Part shown: positions 38,121-45,656 of the stretch, piece by piece
Numbering within the stretch: position 1 is the stretch's first letter
Layout: every line of letters begins with the position of its first letter
Assembly (NCBI GenBank): GCA_029213075.1
Contig: JARGPO010000070.1
Location: forward strand, 1-45,656
From: Legionellaceae bacterium
GTDB lineage: Bacteria > Pseudomonadota > Gammaproteobacteria > Legionellales > Legionellaceae
Reading direction: 5' to 3'
Length of the DNA: 45,656 nucleotides
Notes under the pieces: generated by a model
The model's database searches: none
The model's input: the letters and a program-made list of their open reading frames with translations, nothing else
Told to the model about the DNA's origin: nothing
Position numbers and translations under genes: made by a program

Positions 38121-39935
38121 TCACTCAACGGTTACCGATTTAGCCAAATTTCTTGGCTGATCTACATCAGTACCTTTAGAAACAGCAACATGATAGGCAA
38201 GTAATTGTTGGGAAATGGTATAAATAATAGGATCAACCCATTTACCACAAGATGGAATCTTAATTAATTGCACATTTTCAATATCTAAGGATTGAGTACT
38301 ATCAATAAATACAAATAATTGCCCACCACGAGCATCTACCTCACATAAATTCGACTTAAGTTTATCAATTAAGTCATCATTTGGAGCCAGAACTATCACT
38401 GGCATAGAACTATCTACTAATGCTAATGGTCCATGCTTTAATTCACCAGCAGGATACGCTTCAGCATGGATATACGAAACTTCTTTAAGTTTAAGAGCTC
38501 CTTCAAGAGCGACAGGAAAGTGCATTCCACGCCCCAAAAATAACGCACTAGATTTATTTGCAAACATTGGTGCAAGAGCTTTTATTGTATTATTAGTTTT
38601 TAAGACACGTTCACACCCAGCCGGCAGACTTTGTAGTTGTTTTAGAACTTCTTGACCTCGCGAGTCTTTACACATAGCTGTTGCGAGCATTAAAAAGCCA
38701 ACTAATTGAGTCGTGAAAGCTTTAGTTGATGCAACACCAATTTCTACACCCGCCCGAGTTAATAGGGCGCAATCTGACTCATGAACTAGAGAGCTCCTCG
38801 CAACATTACAAATGGCAAAATTACCTATATATCCGCAACCCTTAGCCTTTTTAAGAGCCGCTAGAGTATCAGCCGTCTCACCTGACTGCGAAACAGTCAT
38901 AAATAATGTGTTTTCCCAAACAACTACATCTCTGTATCTATATTCACTGGCAATTTCAACTTGAGTTGGAATATTTGCCAATGATTCAAACCAGTGTTTA
39001 GCTATTAATCCAGCATGATAACTAGTTCCACATGCAACAATATGAATTTGTTTGGTCCGGCTTAATAAATCCAAAGCCTTGTCACCTAAGCTTGCTTTAA
39101 GAACTGCGAGGCTCGCCATCCGACCTTCCATCGTGTCAGCCAAAACTTTAGTTTGCTCAAAAATTTCTTTTAACATGAAGTGACGATATTGGCCTTTGAT
39201 AATAGCTTGAGAATCATCATTTAGATGCTTGATTTTACGCTCAACAGTGTCACCATTTTCGTTAAATATTTCCAAACTATTATTGGTTAGATGAACACTA
39301 TCACCTTCCTCTAAATAAATAACCGACTGGGCAAAAGATCTAAGTGCTAGTGCATCAGAGGAGATATATTTTTCATCTATTCCAATACCCACTACTAATG
39401 GGCTACCTTTGCGAACAGCAACTAACTCATTTGGAGACTTTTGATTAATAATACCTAACGAGAAAGCCCCTTGCATCTCTTTTGCTGTTTCTTGAATTGC
39501 TCTAATAAGAGAAGTTGTTTGTTGATAATGATGGTGAATCAGATGCGCTGCAACTTCCGTATCAGTTTCAGATACAAACTCATAACCAAGTTTTTTCAAC
39601 TTAATCCGCAACTGCTCATGATTTTCAATGATTCCATTGTGTACAATAGCAATTTCATCACATGATAAATGAGGATGAGCATTTAGCTCGGAGGGGGCAC
39701 CATGCGTTGCCCAACGAGTATGAGCAATCCCAATAGTCCCAGAAATATCTCTAGATGTCATAGCCGAAGCTAGAGACTCCACTTTGCCTTGAGATCTTAT
39801 CCGTTGAACTTGATTGTTTTTATCAATGACGGCAATACCAGCTGAATCATAGCCACGGTATTCAAGACGCCTTAAACCTTCTAGTAAAATTTTACTTATA
39901 TCTCGCTTAGATATAGCCCCAATTATACCGCACAT
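38121..39935 (-). CDS. glmS: Glutamine-fructose-6-phosphate aminotransferase
   Basis: GlmS makes glucosamine-6-phosphate, the first step to UDP-GlcNAc for peptidoglycan and lipopolysaccharide. The 604-residue protein has the glutaminase nucleophile Cys2 (MCGIIGA), the RWATHG motif and two SIS isomerase domains (CGTSYHAG, SQSGETADT). The conserved C-terminal end LAKSVTVE is present. A good AAGGAG site precedes the start, 21 bases after smpB. No riboswitch or GlmZ-like site is evident. Downstream, the tex reading frame begins at or just inside its end. Confidence 0.97.
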   Translation of the reverse strand: MCGIIGAISKRDISKILLEGLRRLEYRGYDSAGIAVIDKNNQVQRIRSQGKVESLASAMTSRDISGTIGIAHTRWATHGAPSELNAHPHLSCDEIAIVHNGIIENHEQLRIKLKKLGYEFVSETDTEVAAHLIHHHYQQTTSLIRAIQETAKEMQGAFSLGIINQKSPNELVAVRKGSPLVVGIGIDEKYISSDALALRSFAQSVIYLEEGDSVHLTNNSLEIFNENGDTVERKIKHLNDDSQAIIKGQYRHFMLKEIFEQTKVLADTMEGRMASLAVLKASLGDKALDLLSRTKQIHIVACGTSYHAGLIAKHWFESLANIPTQVEIASEYRYRDVVVWENTLFMTVSQSGETADTLAALKKAKGCGYIGNFAICNVARSSLVHESDCALLTRAGVEIGVASTKAFTTQLVGFLMLATAMCKDSRGQEVLKQLQSLPAGCERVLKTNNTIKALAPMFANKSSALFLGRGMHFPVALEGALKLKEVSYIHAEAYPAGELKHGPLALVDSSMPVIVLAPNDDLIDKLKSNLCEVDARGGQLFVFIDSTQSLDIENVQLIKIPSCGKWVDPIIYTISQQLLAYHVAVSKGTDVDQPRNLAKSVTVE

Positions 39936-39956
39936 ATTAAGCTCCTTAATAACCCT

Positions 39957-40427
39957 TTAAAGATGTTTTTTCAAAACTCTTAATTTATCACGCTGCCAAT
40001 CTCGTTCTTTGATTGTCTCTCGTTTATCATGAGTCTTCTTACCTCGAGCTAAGGCTAATCGCATTTTTACCTTATTACGCTTCCAGTATAATGAAACAGG
40101 GATTAACGTATATCCTTGGCGCTCAACGCTACCAATTAGCTTGTTTAATTCCCGACGATTGAGTAAAAGTTTACGCGTGCGAATAGGATCGGCATTAGTA
40201 TGGGCCGCAGTCGTTGCTAATGGTTGAATTTGTGCTCCTAGCAAAAAAGCCTCACTATGTTTAATAATAACATGAGCTTCAGAAAGGTTGACTCTAACAG
40301 CTCGCAAGCTTTTTATCTCCCAACCCTCTAAAACTAAACCCGCTTCGAACTCTTCTTCAATAAAAAAGTCAAACCGGGCTTTTTTATTCACCACAATCGT
40401 GGCACTATCTTTCTTAATGGTGGGCAT
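39957..40427 (-). CDS. smpB: SsrA-binding protein SmpB
   Basis: SmpB binds tmRNA and guides it to stalled ribosomes for trans-translation. The 156-residue protein has the OB-fold core FEAGLVLEGWEIKSLRA, the NSR-like loop and the basic C-terminal tail (ALARGKKTHDKRETIKERDW) that enters the decoding site. Length is normal. It heads the minus-strand unit and is divergent from phoH. The tmRNA gene ssrA is not in this window. Confidence 0.97.
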   Translation of the reverse strand: MPTIKKDSATIVVNKKARFDFFIEEEFEAGLVLEGWEIKSLRAVRVNLSEAHVIIKHSEAFLLGAQIQPLATTAAHTNADPIRTRKLLLNRRELNKLIGSVERQGYTLIPVSLYWKRNKVKMRLALARGKKTHDKRETIKERDWQRDKLRVLKKHL

Positions 40428-40449
40428 ACATCCTACTAGTTACAGAAAA

Positions 40450-40455
40450 TATAAT
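40450..40455 (+). promoter_or_regulatory. TATAAT box upstream of phoH
   Basis: A perfect TATAAT lies 52 bases before the phoH ATG, within the 80-base smpB/phoH divergent gap. No good -35 box is present at the right distance, so this is only a candidate. The phoH ribosome binding site GGATGGAG is clear. Confidence 0.3.
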
Positions 40456-40507
40456 ATTAAGATATCATAGCATAAACCGCATACAAAGTAAGGATGGAGA
40501 ATAAAAC

Positions 40508-41914
40508 ATGGACAACTCTATTAAGAAGCAAAAGCTATTTGTTCTGGACACAAACATTCTAATGCATGACCCAGCCGCAATTTATCATTTTCAAGAACAT
40601 GATATCTATCTGCCAATGGTTGTTTTAGAAGAACTAGACCGACATAAAAGCGGTATATCTGAGGTTGCCAGAAATGTTCGACAAACTAACCGAACATTAG
40701 TTGAGTTAATGAATAATGCTTCACATGAATCTATAATGGCAGGGCTGCCAATTCCAAGTTACTTAGTAAAAAACAGTGACGATACCAGTAGAGGAAAAAT
40801 ATTTTTCCAAACTGACGAATTTGAACAACAACAACCCATCTCACTTCCCGGATTAAATGTTGATAACACCTTACTAGCCACAGCTTTAAGTCTCCAAAAA
40901 AAACATACCAACAAACAAATTATTATAGTATCAAAAGATATTAATCTACGTATTAAAGCAGGAATCCTCGGTGTTCCTGCTGAAGACTATTACACAGATC
41001 AAGTGTTAGATGACGTAACCTTGCTCCACAGTGGCGCACATACTCTTGAAAATAATTTTTGGGACTCACATGCCAAAGACATGTCTTCATGGCAGGAAAA
41101 TGGCCGAACATTCTATCGAATTAAAGGCCCTTTAACGACTGAATGGCATCCAAATGATTGTATAAGCACCGTAGATGGTGAATTTAAGGCTGTGGTTAAA
41201 AAAGTTGAAGCGGGCGAAGCCATGATTGAAATGGCTAAAGATTATATGGCTGATAAACATACCGTCTGGGGTATCAAAGCTAGAAATAGTGAACAAAATT
41301 TTGCCCTAAATTTATTATTAGACCCAGATGTAGACTTTGTAACTCTCCAAGGCTCAGCTGGAACAGGGAAAACACTACTAACTATTGCGGCAGGCCTTAC
41401 TCAAGTACTAGATGACAGTCGCTACAATGAAATCATTATGACTAGAGTGACAATCCCTGTTGGAGAGGACATTGGATTTTTACCGGGAAGTGAGGAAGAA
41501 AAAATGGCTCCTTGGATGGGTGCCCTAATGGATAATTTAGAGGTACTTCAAGGCGTGCAAGAAGGTGGTAGCTTTGGACGCGGGGCAACAGATGATCTCC
41601 TGAAAAATAAAATCAAGATCAGATCGCTAAATTACATGCGTGGGAGAACATTTTTAAATAGATTCATAATTATTGACGAAGCTCAAAATCTTACCCCAAA
41701 ACAAATGAAAACTTTAATAACTAGGGCAGGTCCTGGCAGTAAAATTGTATGTTTAGGGGATATTAAACAAATTGATACCCCATACCTATCAGAAACGACT
41801 TCGGGGTTAACATTTGCGGTTGATAGATTCAAGAGTTGGGAACATAGTGCGCATATAACTCTAACAAGAGGAGAGCGTTCAAGACTTGCGGATTATGCTG
41901 CGAATCAATTGTAG
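40508..41914 (+). CDS. PhoH-like protein with PIN domain
   Basis: The 468-residue protein joins an N-terminal PIN nuclease-fold domain (about 1-150) to a PhoH-type ATPase. The PIN part has LDTNILMHDP and acidic residues for metal binding (VVLEELDRHK). Walker A is GSAGTGKTLL (about 282-291) and Walker B is FIIIDEAQNLTP. PIN-PhoH proteins (PhoH2-like) are thought to act as RNA-unwinding nucleases. It sits next to smpB, suggesting RNA quality control, and ends 43 bases before the GMP reductase gene. Confidence 0.88.
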   Translation: MDNSIKKQKLFVLDTNILMHDPAAIYHFQEHDIYLPMVVLEELDRHKSGISEVARNVRQTNRTLVELMNNASHESIMAGLPIPSYLVKNSDDTSRGKIFFQTDEFEQQQPISLPGLNVDNTLLATALSLQKKHTNKQIIIVSKDINLRIKAGILGVPAEDYYTDQVLDDVTLLHSGAHTLENNFWDSHAKDMSSWQENGRTFYRIKGPLTTEWHPNDCISTVDGEFKAVVKKVEAGEAMIEMAKDYMADKHTVWGIKARNSEQNFALNLLLDPDVDFVTLQGSAGTGKTLLTIAAGLTQVLDDSRYNEIIMTRVTIPVGEDIGFLPGSEEEKMAPWMGALMDNLEVLQGVQEGGSFGRGATDDLLKNKIKIRSLNYMRGRTFLNRFIIIDEAQNLTPKQMKTLITRAGPGSKIVCLGDIKQIDTPYLSETTSGLTFAVDRFKSWEHSAHITLTRGERSRLADYAANQL

Positions 41915-41916
41915 AG

Positions 41917-41922
41917 TATAAT
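41917..41922 (+). promoter_or_regulatory. TATAAT box upstream of the GMP reductase gene
   Basis: A perfect TATAAT lies just after the phoH stop, with only a poor -35 match (TTATGC, 18 bases upstream). If used, the leader would be about 30 bases, with TTTTAGGAGC as the ribosome binding site. Confidence 0.35.
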
Positions 41923-41957
41923 CCCCTATCAATTAAGATTTAATTTTAGGAGCAACC

Positions 41958-42971
41958 ATGTCTCAAAAAGCAATTACATTCGACGATGTCCTTCTTGTAC
42001 CGTCATACAACCATCATGAATCAAGGAGAATAGTAGATATTGGATCTACAGATCGCCTTGGTAAGCTTTCATTAAAACTTCCAGTTATGAGTTCAAATAT
42101 GGACACTATAACTGAAAGTAAAATGGCTAACTTCATGCATAGTAAGGGTGGAATCGGTGTACTGCATAGGTTTTTAAGCATCGAAGAAAATATTGCGCAA
42201 TTTAAAGCTTGCCAAGGGCCAGTATTTACATCTATTGGTTGCTCTACAGCCGAGCTCGAAAGAGCTGAAGCATTACGCGATGCTGGCGCGGATTATTTCT
42301 GCGTTGATGTTGCCCATGCTCATGCAAAGTATGTTGGTAAGACATTAAAAAATCTCCGCAAAATTGTTGGTAGTCGTTGTATTATGGCAGGGAATGTTGC
42401 GACATATGCTGGCGCAGATTACCTTTCTTCTTGTGGTGCTGATATCATAAAAGCTGGAATTGGTGGCGGTTCTGTTTGTAGCACTAGAATTAAAACAGGC
42501 TTTGGCGTACCGATGCTTACATGTATTCAGGAATGCTCACGAACAGATCGCTCTATTGTAGCAGATGGCGGTTTACGCACAGCTGGGGATATAGTCAAAG
42601 CAATAGCGTTTGGTGCTGATTTTGTCATGATAGGTGGCATGCTTGCTGGCACTGAGCCAACTCCAGGAGACATTATCACTAAAGATGATGGCAGCCAAAT
42701 TAAAGAATACCGTGGTATGGCATCACGCGAAGCACAAGAAGTATTTCTAGGGCAAATGCACGAATGGAAAACAGCAGAAGGCGTTGCAACCGAAGTACCA
42801 TATAGAGAAATGAGCGATATAATTATTGCTGATATTATCGGCGGTCTACGCTCAGGTCTAACCTATGCAGGTGCAAATACTATTAGTGAGCTACAAAGAA
42901 AACTTAATTACATCGAAGTAACTCAATCAGGCCGTATAGAAAGTCAACCTCATAAGTTGATGGAAAAATAG
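41958..42971 (+). CDS. guaC: GMP reductase
   Basis: GMP reductase converts GMP to IMP with NADPH, releasing ammonia, in purine salvage. The 337-residue protein is an IMPDH/GMPR-fold barrel without CBS domains (IMP dehydrogenases are about 490). The catalytic Cys174 lies in GGGSVCSTRIKTG, with the K-T-G form typical of reductases. GGMLAGTE, the YRGMAS segment and the LGGLRS-like IIGGLRSGLTYAGA follow. The flap typical of dehydrogenases is missing. I favour reductase over a short dehydrogenase, with some doubt about subfamily. Confidence 0.82.
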   Translation: MSQKAITFDDVLLVPSYNHHESRRIVDIGSTDRLGKLSLKLPVMSSNMDTITESKMANFMHSKGGIGVLHRFLSIEENIAQFKACQGPVFTSIGCSTAELERAEALRDAGADYFCVDVAHAHAKYVGKTLKNLRKIVGSRCIMAGNVATYAGADYLSSCGADIIKAGIGGGSVCSTRIKTGFGVPMLTCIQECSRTDRSIVADGGLRTAGDIVKAIAFGADFVMIGGMLAGTEPTPGDIITKDDGSQIKEYRGMASREAQEVFLGQMHEWKTAEGVATEVPYREMSDIIIADIIGGLRSGLTYAGANTISELQRKLNYIEVTQSGRIESQPHKLMEK

Positions 42972-42994
42972 GCCGTGTTGACAACTGATCCATA

Positions 42995-43030
42995 GCGCCT
43001 ACGTGCCTCGGCTTGTCCGAGGCATCCAGA
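42995..43030 (+). repeat. REP-like palindrome, copy 6
   Basis: The stem is TGCCTCGG (43004-43011) and CCGAGGCA (43017-43024) around the loop CTTGT, flanked by CGCCTACG and TCCAG. Compared with copy 3, one stem pair changes from A-T to G-C with both partners altered. Confidence 0.7.
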
Positions 43031-43139
43031 AGGTGGTCAAATTAAAACCTATTCTTCAACAAAGCTCTAATACATTGATTGATAAGAGAAAACTCGTGTT
43101 ATATACGGTTCTGACACCAAGTACAAAAACGAGTTTGCA

Positions 43140-43403
43140 ATGCCTAGACTTATGCAGAGTGATGAGCTTTGGTCAAAGCTGAGAGAAATCATGCTACAGC
43201 ATAAGATTTATGACAAGCCTAATCTTTGTAAGATGGTTGATGAGATGTTATATCGAATGAGAGTTGGCTGCCATTAGTAAGACCTACCAGCAGAATTTGG
43301 ATGCTGGAATTCAATTTTTAACAGTTCAACCGATGGTCATCGAAGAATAAATTGATACAAATTTTTAATAATCTTGTTCAAGAACCCTATCCTATGTGAA
43401 TAA
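43140..43403 (+). pseudogene. IS5-family transposase remnant
   Basis: The frame begins MPRLMQSDELWSKLREIML and continues to MLYRMRVGCH, the N-terminal domain of IS5-type (IS1031/IS402-like) transposases. Stops at 43275 (TAG) and 43278 (TAA) fall where the family has Trp-Arg (GCPWRDLP), after which DLPAEFGCWNSIFN continues in the same frame. A third stop is at 43353. Homology fades at about 43400, so the catalytic DDE domain is gone. This is a decayed insertion-sequence fragment. Confidence 0.8.
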
Positions 43404-43460
43404 AGCCACTAAAATGCTACGCTTGGCGTTGAGTCCAAAACTCGATGACAAGGAAGAGAA

Positions 43461-43521
43461 ATGAAATCATTTTATGTTTACATTATGCGCTTTATGTAGT
43501 GGGTTTTACTCCCTAAAGAAA
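43461..43521 (+). pseudogene. Possible GIY-YIG nuclease fragment
   Basis: A start with a good site (AGGAAGAG) reads MKSFYVYIM, and a shifted frame just after reads LYVVGFT. Small GIY-YIG nucleases begin with nearly this pattern (YVYIM, a short gap, LYVGVT), so a deletion may have joined the two parts. The fragment is only about 60 bases long, so the match could be chance. Confidence 0.3.
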
Positions 43522-43551
43522 CCATGCCAAAACTTACTTAACTTACGCAAC

Positions 43552-44256
43552 TTATGTAAGTTTGCAGAATTTCCCATATTCTAAAAAACATAATATTTGT
43601 CTTTTAACTTTTGAATTATTCATCATAAATGAATGGCTAACCGGCATAACAATAAAATCTTTCATGCCAAGCATTTTAGAACTTGAAACAGAGACCTTTC
43701 CATCATTTTGCTCATGAAATAAGGATTTAGAAAAAGGGCTTAGATTATAACTCCCAGCGATAATCCCTATTTGATATGATTTACTAGTATTAGTATTTTT
43801 ACTCATATTATATGTTGTTAATTCTTGACCAGAGGGACCCATAATCGTCTTATAAAACCAGTTATGACAAAGCATGTCTGCAAGAGGGCTGCCATGATTA
43901 GGCGGACTTAACATGACAATATGAGATAGCTCTTTAACTTTATGATTTTTCAAATATCTTTGCAAAACAATCCCACCCATAGAATGAGTAACAAACATTA
44001 TTTTATCCGACTTTTGAGACTGACACTCATCAACCATTTCTTGGATATAATTACTTGCAATATAATCAATTGATTTTCTGGTGGATGGATAATTTTTGTT
44101 AACAACCAAATAATGATGCCGTTTAAGACTAGACTCAATTGATGACATAGAAAAATGCGTCCTTGCAAGGCCATGCAATAAAATCACGCACCTCTTCTCC
44201 TCGCTGTATGCAGAAAGAGGGGTTAACAAGGACAATAATAGGCATATTTTTTTCAT
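43552..44256 (-). CDS. Secreted lipase-like alpha/beta hydrolase
   Basis: This 234-residue protein has a signal peptide (MKKICLLLSLLTPLSAYS) and an alpha/beta hydrolase core. The oxyanion-hole strand is VILLHGLAR. The nucleophile is Ser92 in THSMGG, and likely Asp (NDGKV) and His (VSHSFM) complete the triad. It resembles triacylglycerol lipases/esterases of the periplasm or exported type. I prefer the ATG at 44256 over a GTG eight codons upstream, because it begins the signal peptide directly. That ATG lies in the loop of a perfect hairpin (44238-44273). It follows, on the same strand and 39 bases away, the Ig-like protein gene. The natural substrate is unknown. Confidence 0.82.
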   Translation of the reverse strand: MKKICLLLSLLTPLSAYSEEKRCVILLHGLARTHFSMSSIESSLKRHHYLVVNKNYPSTRKSIDYIASNYIQEMVDECQSQKSDKIMFVTHSMGGIVLQRYLKNHKVKELSHIVMLSPPNHGSPLADMLCHNWFYKTIMGPSGQELTTYNMSKNTNTSKSYQIGIIAGSYNLSPFSKSLFHEQNDGKVSVSSSKMLGMKDFIVMPVSHSFMMNNSKVKRQILCFLEYGKFCKLT

Positions 44257-44273
44257 ATTAAAAATATGCCTAT
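44238..44273 (-). promoter_or_regulatory. Hairpin holding the lipase start codon
   Basis: ATAGGCATATTTTT (44238-44251) and its perfect reverse complement (44260-44273) form a 14-bp stem with an 8-base loop. On the minus-strand RNA the loop reads AATATGAA, so the AUG is in the loop, and the only nearby Shine-Dalgarno-like AGG lies inside the stem. This could control translation, for example by temperature or by a helper factor. Confidence 0.65.
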
Positions 44274-44295
44274 AAAACACGTCATTCTAGCAGCA

Positions 44296-45303
44296 TTAAG
44301 AGGTAATAACTGCTGAAGGCGCTGTTTGTGTGGTACAGTTTTCATCTGTACATAACGCAACTTGACAGCCAATTAGCGAGCCAGTCGCGCCGACAGCAGC
44401 ATAGACGTTTTGAACTCTTGAGTCCTGTAGAAGAGCCCCGCCACATACAGGTGTCGTCGTATTAGTTGGTGCATTAAGCTCAAACCTTGTTCCACGACCA
44501 GCACAAGTGCCAACAATAATCATCAGAGCATCCCCTGATACGTAGGTAGAGCTGCAATTACCAGCTGTAGTAGTATAATTTCCAGTTATACCACTATTAC
44601 CTGTACAATCAAGGCGAGCACTTGCACCTCCTGTACAAACACCAAGTGCTCCAAGAATAGCAGGAGTAGTTATTTCTACAGAATAGCTACGTGATACACT
44701 ATCGGACACAGTATCAGTTGCTGTTACTGTGAATTGATATGTATTTTCAGTTGTAGGTGTCCCAGAAATCACCCCCGTGGATGCATTTATTGATAACCCT
44801 GCTGGCAATGATCCTGATGAAATGGAATATGTATATGGAGCAAGACCATTGCTAGCAGTGACTGTTTGACTATAAATAGTACCAATTTCCCCATCGGGCA
44901 GAGTTGTGGGGGAAATTGATAGATCTTCTGTTGAAGATAGATTTATAGTTTGAGCGGATGAACCACTAGTTGAAAATAAACAGTATCCATTGCTTAGTTG
45001 TGTGCATTCGACTCCTGGATTAGCAATTTTATAAGCAGAGCCATTGACTTTAATACCAACATTTGGATAGGTCCGATTTGGGATTGAGGTATTTATGGCT
45101 AATGTTAAAGATGAAACATTATATTTTTGACATGACAATGGCCCTTTTGCATTTAAACATAAGGTAACATTAGCATTTCCTGACACCCCACTTTCAGTAA
45201 TGATAAAAAGAGGTCCTGTACCAGCAGAAACATTTTGACATGTAATGATTAAAAAAAGGAAGAAAGAAAGAAAGAAAGAAAGGTATGTTAAATATTTTTT
45301 CAT
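44296..45303 (-). CDS. Secreted Ig-like (putative He_PIG) protein
   Basis: This 335-residue protein has a signal peptide ending near VSAG (about 28), with its hydrophobic core encoded by a repeat tract. Then come a Cys-containing N-terminal region and one putative Ig-like domain of the He_PIG type (LPDGEIGTIYSQTVTASNG, LPAGLSINASTGVISGTPT, about 155-213). The rest is a Ser/Thr/Gly-rich part with many cysteines (about 218-335), probably disulfide-bonded. No membrane anchor or sorting motif is visible, so it is likely periplasmic or exported. Such domains often occur in surface adhesins. The function is unknown. Confidence 0.75.
   Translation of the reverse strand: MKKYLTYLSFFLSFFLFLIITCQNVSAGTGPLFIITESGVSGNANVTLCLNAKGPLSCQKYNVSSLTLAINTSIPNRTYPNVGIKVNGSAYKIANPGVECTQLSNGYCLFSTSGSSAQTINLSSTEDLSISPTTLPDGEIGTIYSQTVTASNGLAPYTYSISSGSLPAGLSINASTGVISGTPTTENTYQFTVTATDTVSDSVSRSYSVEITTPAILGALGVCTGGASARLDCTGNSGITGNYTTTAGNCSSTYVSGDALMIIVGTCAGRGTRFELNAPTNTTTPVCGGALLQDSRVQNVYAAVGATGSLIGCQVALCTDENCTTQTAPSAVITS
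45262..45282 (-). repeat. Tetranucleotide tract (GAAA)5 in the signal-peptide codons
   Basis: Five uninterrupted GAAA units plus a final G lie 22-42 bases inside the 5' end of the Ig-like gene, encoding LSFFLSFF. Because the unit is four bases, gain or loss of one unit would shift the frame. This is the arrangement of phase-variable surface genes, though five units is short. Confidence 0.7.
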
Positions 45304-45432
45304 AAGTGTGATTCCATTTCAATTAGTTAGCGTTACATAGAACGGATTTAAATATATTTATGTTTCTAGTCAGTCCATAATACTCAATATCTTCGGTTTA
45401 TTAAATTATCATTTAAAGCTTCTTTCCGTCAA

Positions 45433-45579
45433 CTAGATCACCCACATGCACAGGGCAAGATCATCAAAATCTAAATTCATGTCCATTTGATCAATATTAA
45501 ATAAAGTGGATTGGATAGTAGCGGTATCCTCTAACAAGAATTTTAGTGAATTGTTACCACCAGCTGAAAACACAATATT
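45433..45579 (-). pseudogene. Gene tail, copy B
   Basis: A continuous minus-strand frame reads IVFSAGGNNSLKFLLEDT, then LFNIDQMDMNLDFDDLAL, and stops at 45433. It matches the two broken pieces in copy A (15815-16032) but has no matching insertion. There is no upstream start: a stop lies just before it, in the repeat. It is the C-terminal remnant of an unrecognised gene. Confidence 0.55.
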
Positions 45580-45656
45580 CCCCTACCTCCGCCTACTTGG
45601 TCCGACTTGTTCGGACCATCTAGGGAATTTTAAAATAAATCTGGCTAGATACCCTG
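45523..45656 (-). repeat. 134-bp repeat, copy B (inverted relative to 15751-15883)
   Basis: This is the reverse-complement partner of copy A, about 90% identical by eye, and is cut by the window end. It includes palindrome copy 7 and the upstream part of the gene tail. Confidence 0.8.
45590..45624 (+). repeat. REP-like palindrome, copy 7
   Basis: The stem is TGGTCCGA (45598-45605) and TCGGACCA (45611-45618) around the loop CTTGT, flanked by CGCCTACT and TCTAGG. It is the best match to the family consensus. Confidence 0.75.

Larger units (their letters stand above)
42972..43551. other. Accessory intergenic region
   Basis: These 580 bases hold palindrome copy 6, a decayed IS5-family transposase (43140-43403) and a possible GIY-YIG fragment (43461-43521). 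An 8-bp inverted repeat (AAACTCGT/ACGAGTTT at 43090-43136) flanks a 31-base loop just upstream of the transposase remnant. No intact gene is visible. Confidence 0.6.
45304..45656. other. Terminal region with repeat copy B and gene tail
   Basis: The last 353 bases hold a gene-tail remnant (45433-45579), repeat copy B (45523-45656) and palindrome copy 7. The part from 45304 to 45432 is the presumed 5' region of the Ig-like gene and shows no other feature. The repeat runs off the window end. Confidence 0.6.

Noticed and set aside
40428-40507. tmRNA gene next to smpB
   Set aside because: The gap is only 80 bases and lacks the tmRNA ends and tag reading frame.
43051-43067. Sequence resembling an IS903-type end (reverse complement GAGCTTTGTTGAA)
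   Set aside because: Only about 11 bases match, no partner end was found, and the nearby transposase remnant is on the wrong side.

Overview
This 45.7 kb AT-rich window looks like the chromosome of a gammaproteobacterium in or near the order Legionellales (the Legionella/Coxiella side). The case rests on three things: a Legionella-type major outer membrane protein (26533-27492), a Legionella-like mix of TPR-methyltransferase, patatin and CheB/CheR-PAS genes, and housekeeping genes of gammaproteobacterial type (ftsK-lolA, rlmKL, darP, a caa3-type oxidase). This placement is inferred from protein families; no rRNA or tRNA gene is present to confirm it.

Layout. 1-470 is non-coding and carries three small palindromic repeats. 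471-7306 (minus) is a tight ftsK-lolA-yhdP operon for chromosome partition and outer-membrane biogenesis, divergent from trxB (7374-8327). 8428-11922 (minus) has an unrecognised coiled-coil-like protein, a TPR-methyltransferase and a glycosyltransferase. coaBC and a PglK/MsbA-like ABC exporter follow on the plus strand to 15197. 15198-16307 is a decayed stretch with a palindromic repeat and gene-tail remnants. A Rieske protein (minus) then diverges from a respiratory cluster (16827-22629): a four-CXXCH cytochrome c, then coxB, coxA, ctaG and coxC. TSUP, darP and rlmKL follow to 26196, then the outer membrane porin and a patatin phospholipase.

28865-40427 (minus) holds a translationally coupled pair of signalling proteins (CheB-CheR-PAS and PAS-GGDEF-EAL). 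Upstream of these is a compact operon smpB-glmS-tex-yciA followed by an unrecognised 544-aa protein. phoH and a GMP reductase gene run on the plus strand to 42971. The last 2.7 kb is accessory: a broken IS5-family transposase, a possible GIY-YIG nuclease scrap, a secreted lipase-like hydrolase whose start codon sits in the loop of a perfect hairpin, and a secreted Ig-like protein whose signal peptide is encoded across a tetranucleotide repeat. The window ends in an inverted copy of the repeat and gene tail seen near 15.8-16.0 kb.

The most interesting signals are not genes. They are (1) seven copies of a palindromic repeat whose stems change by compensating substitutions around a mostly constant loop, (2) the inverted duplicate of a repeat plus gene tail about 29.6 kb apart, (3) the possible phase-variation tract, and (4) the start-codon hairpin. 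Among proteins, the fourth cytochrome c domain with His in place of the usual Met ligand and the 544-aa unknown stand out. I did not find a convincing wholly new multi-gene system.
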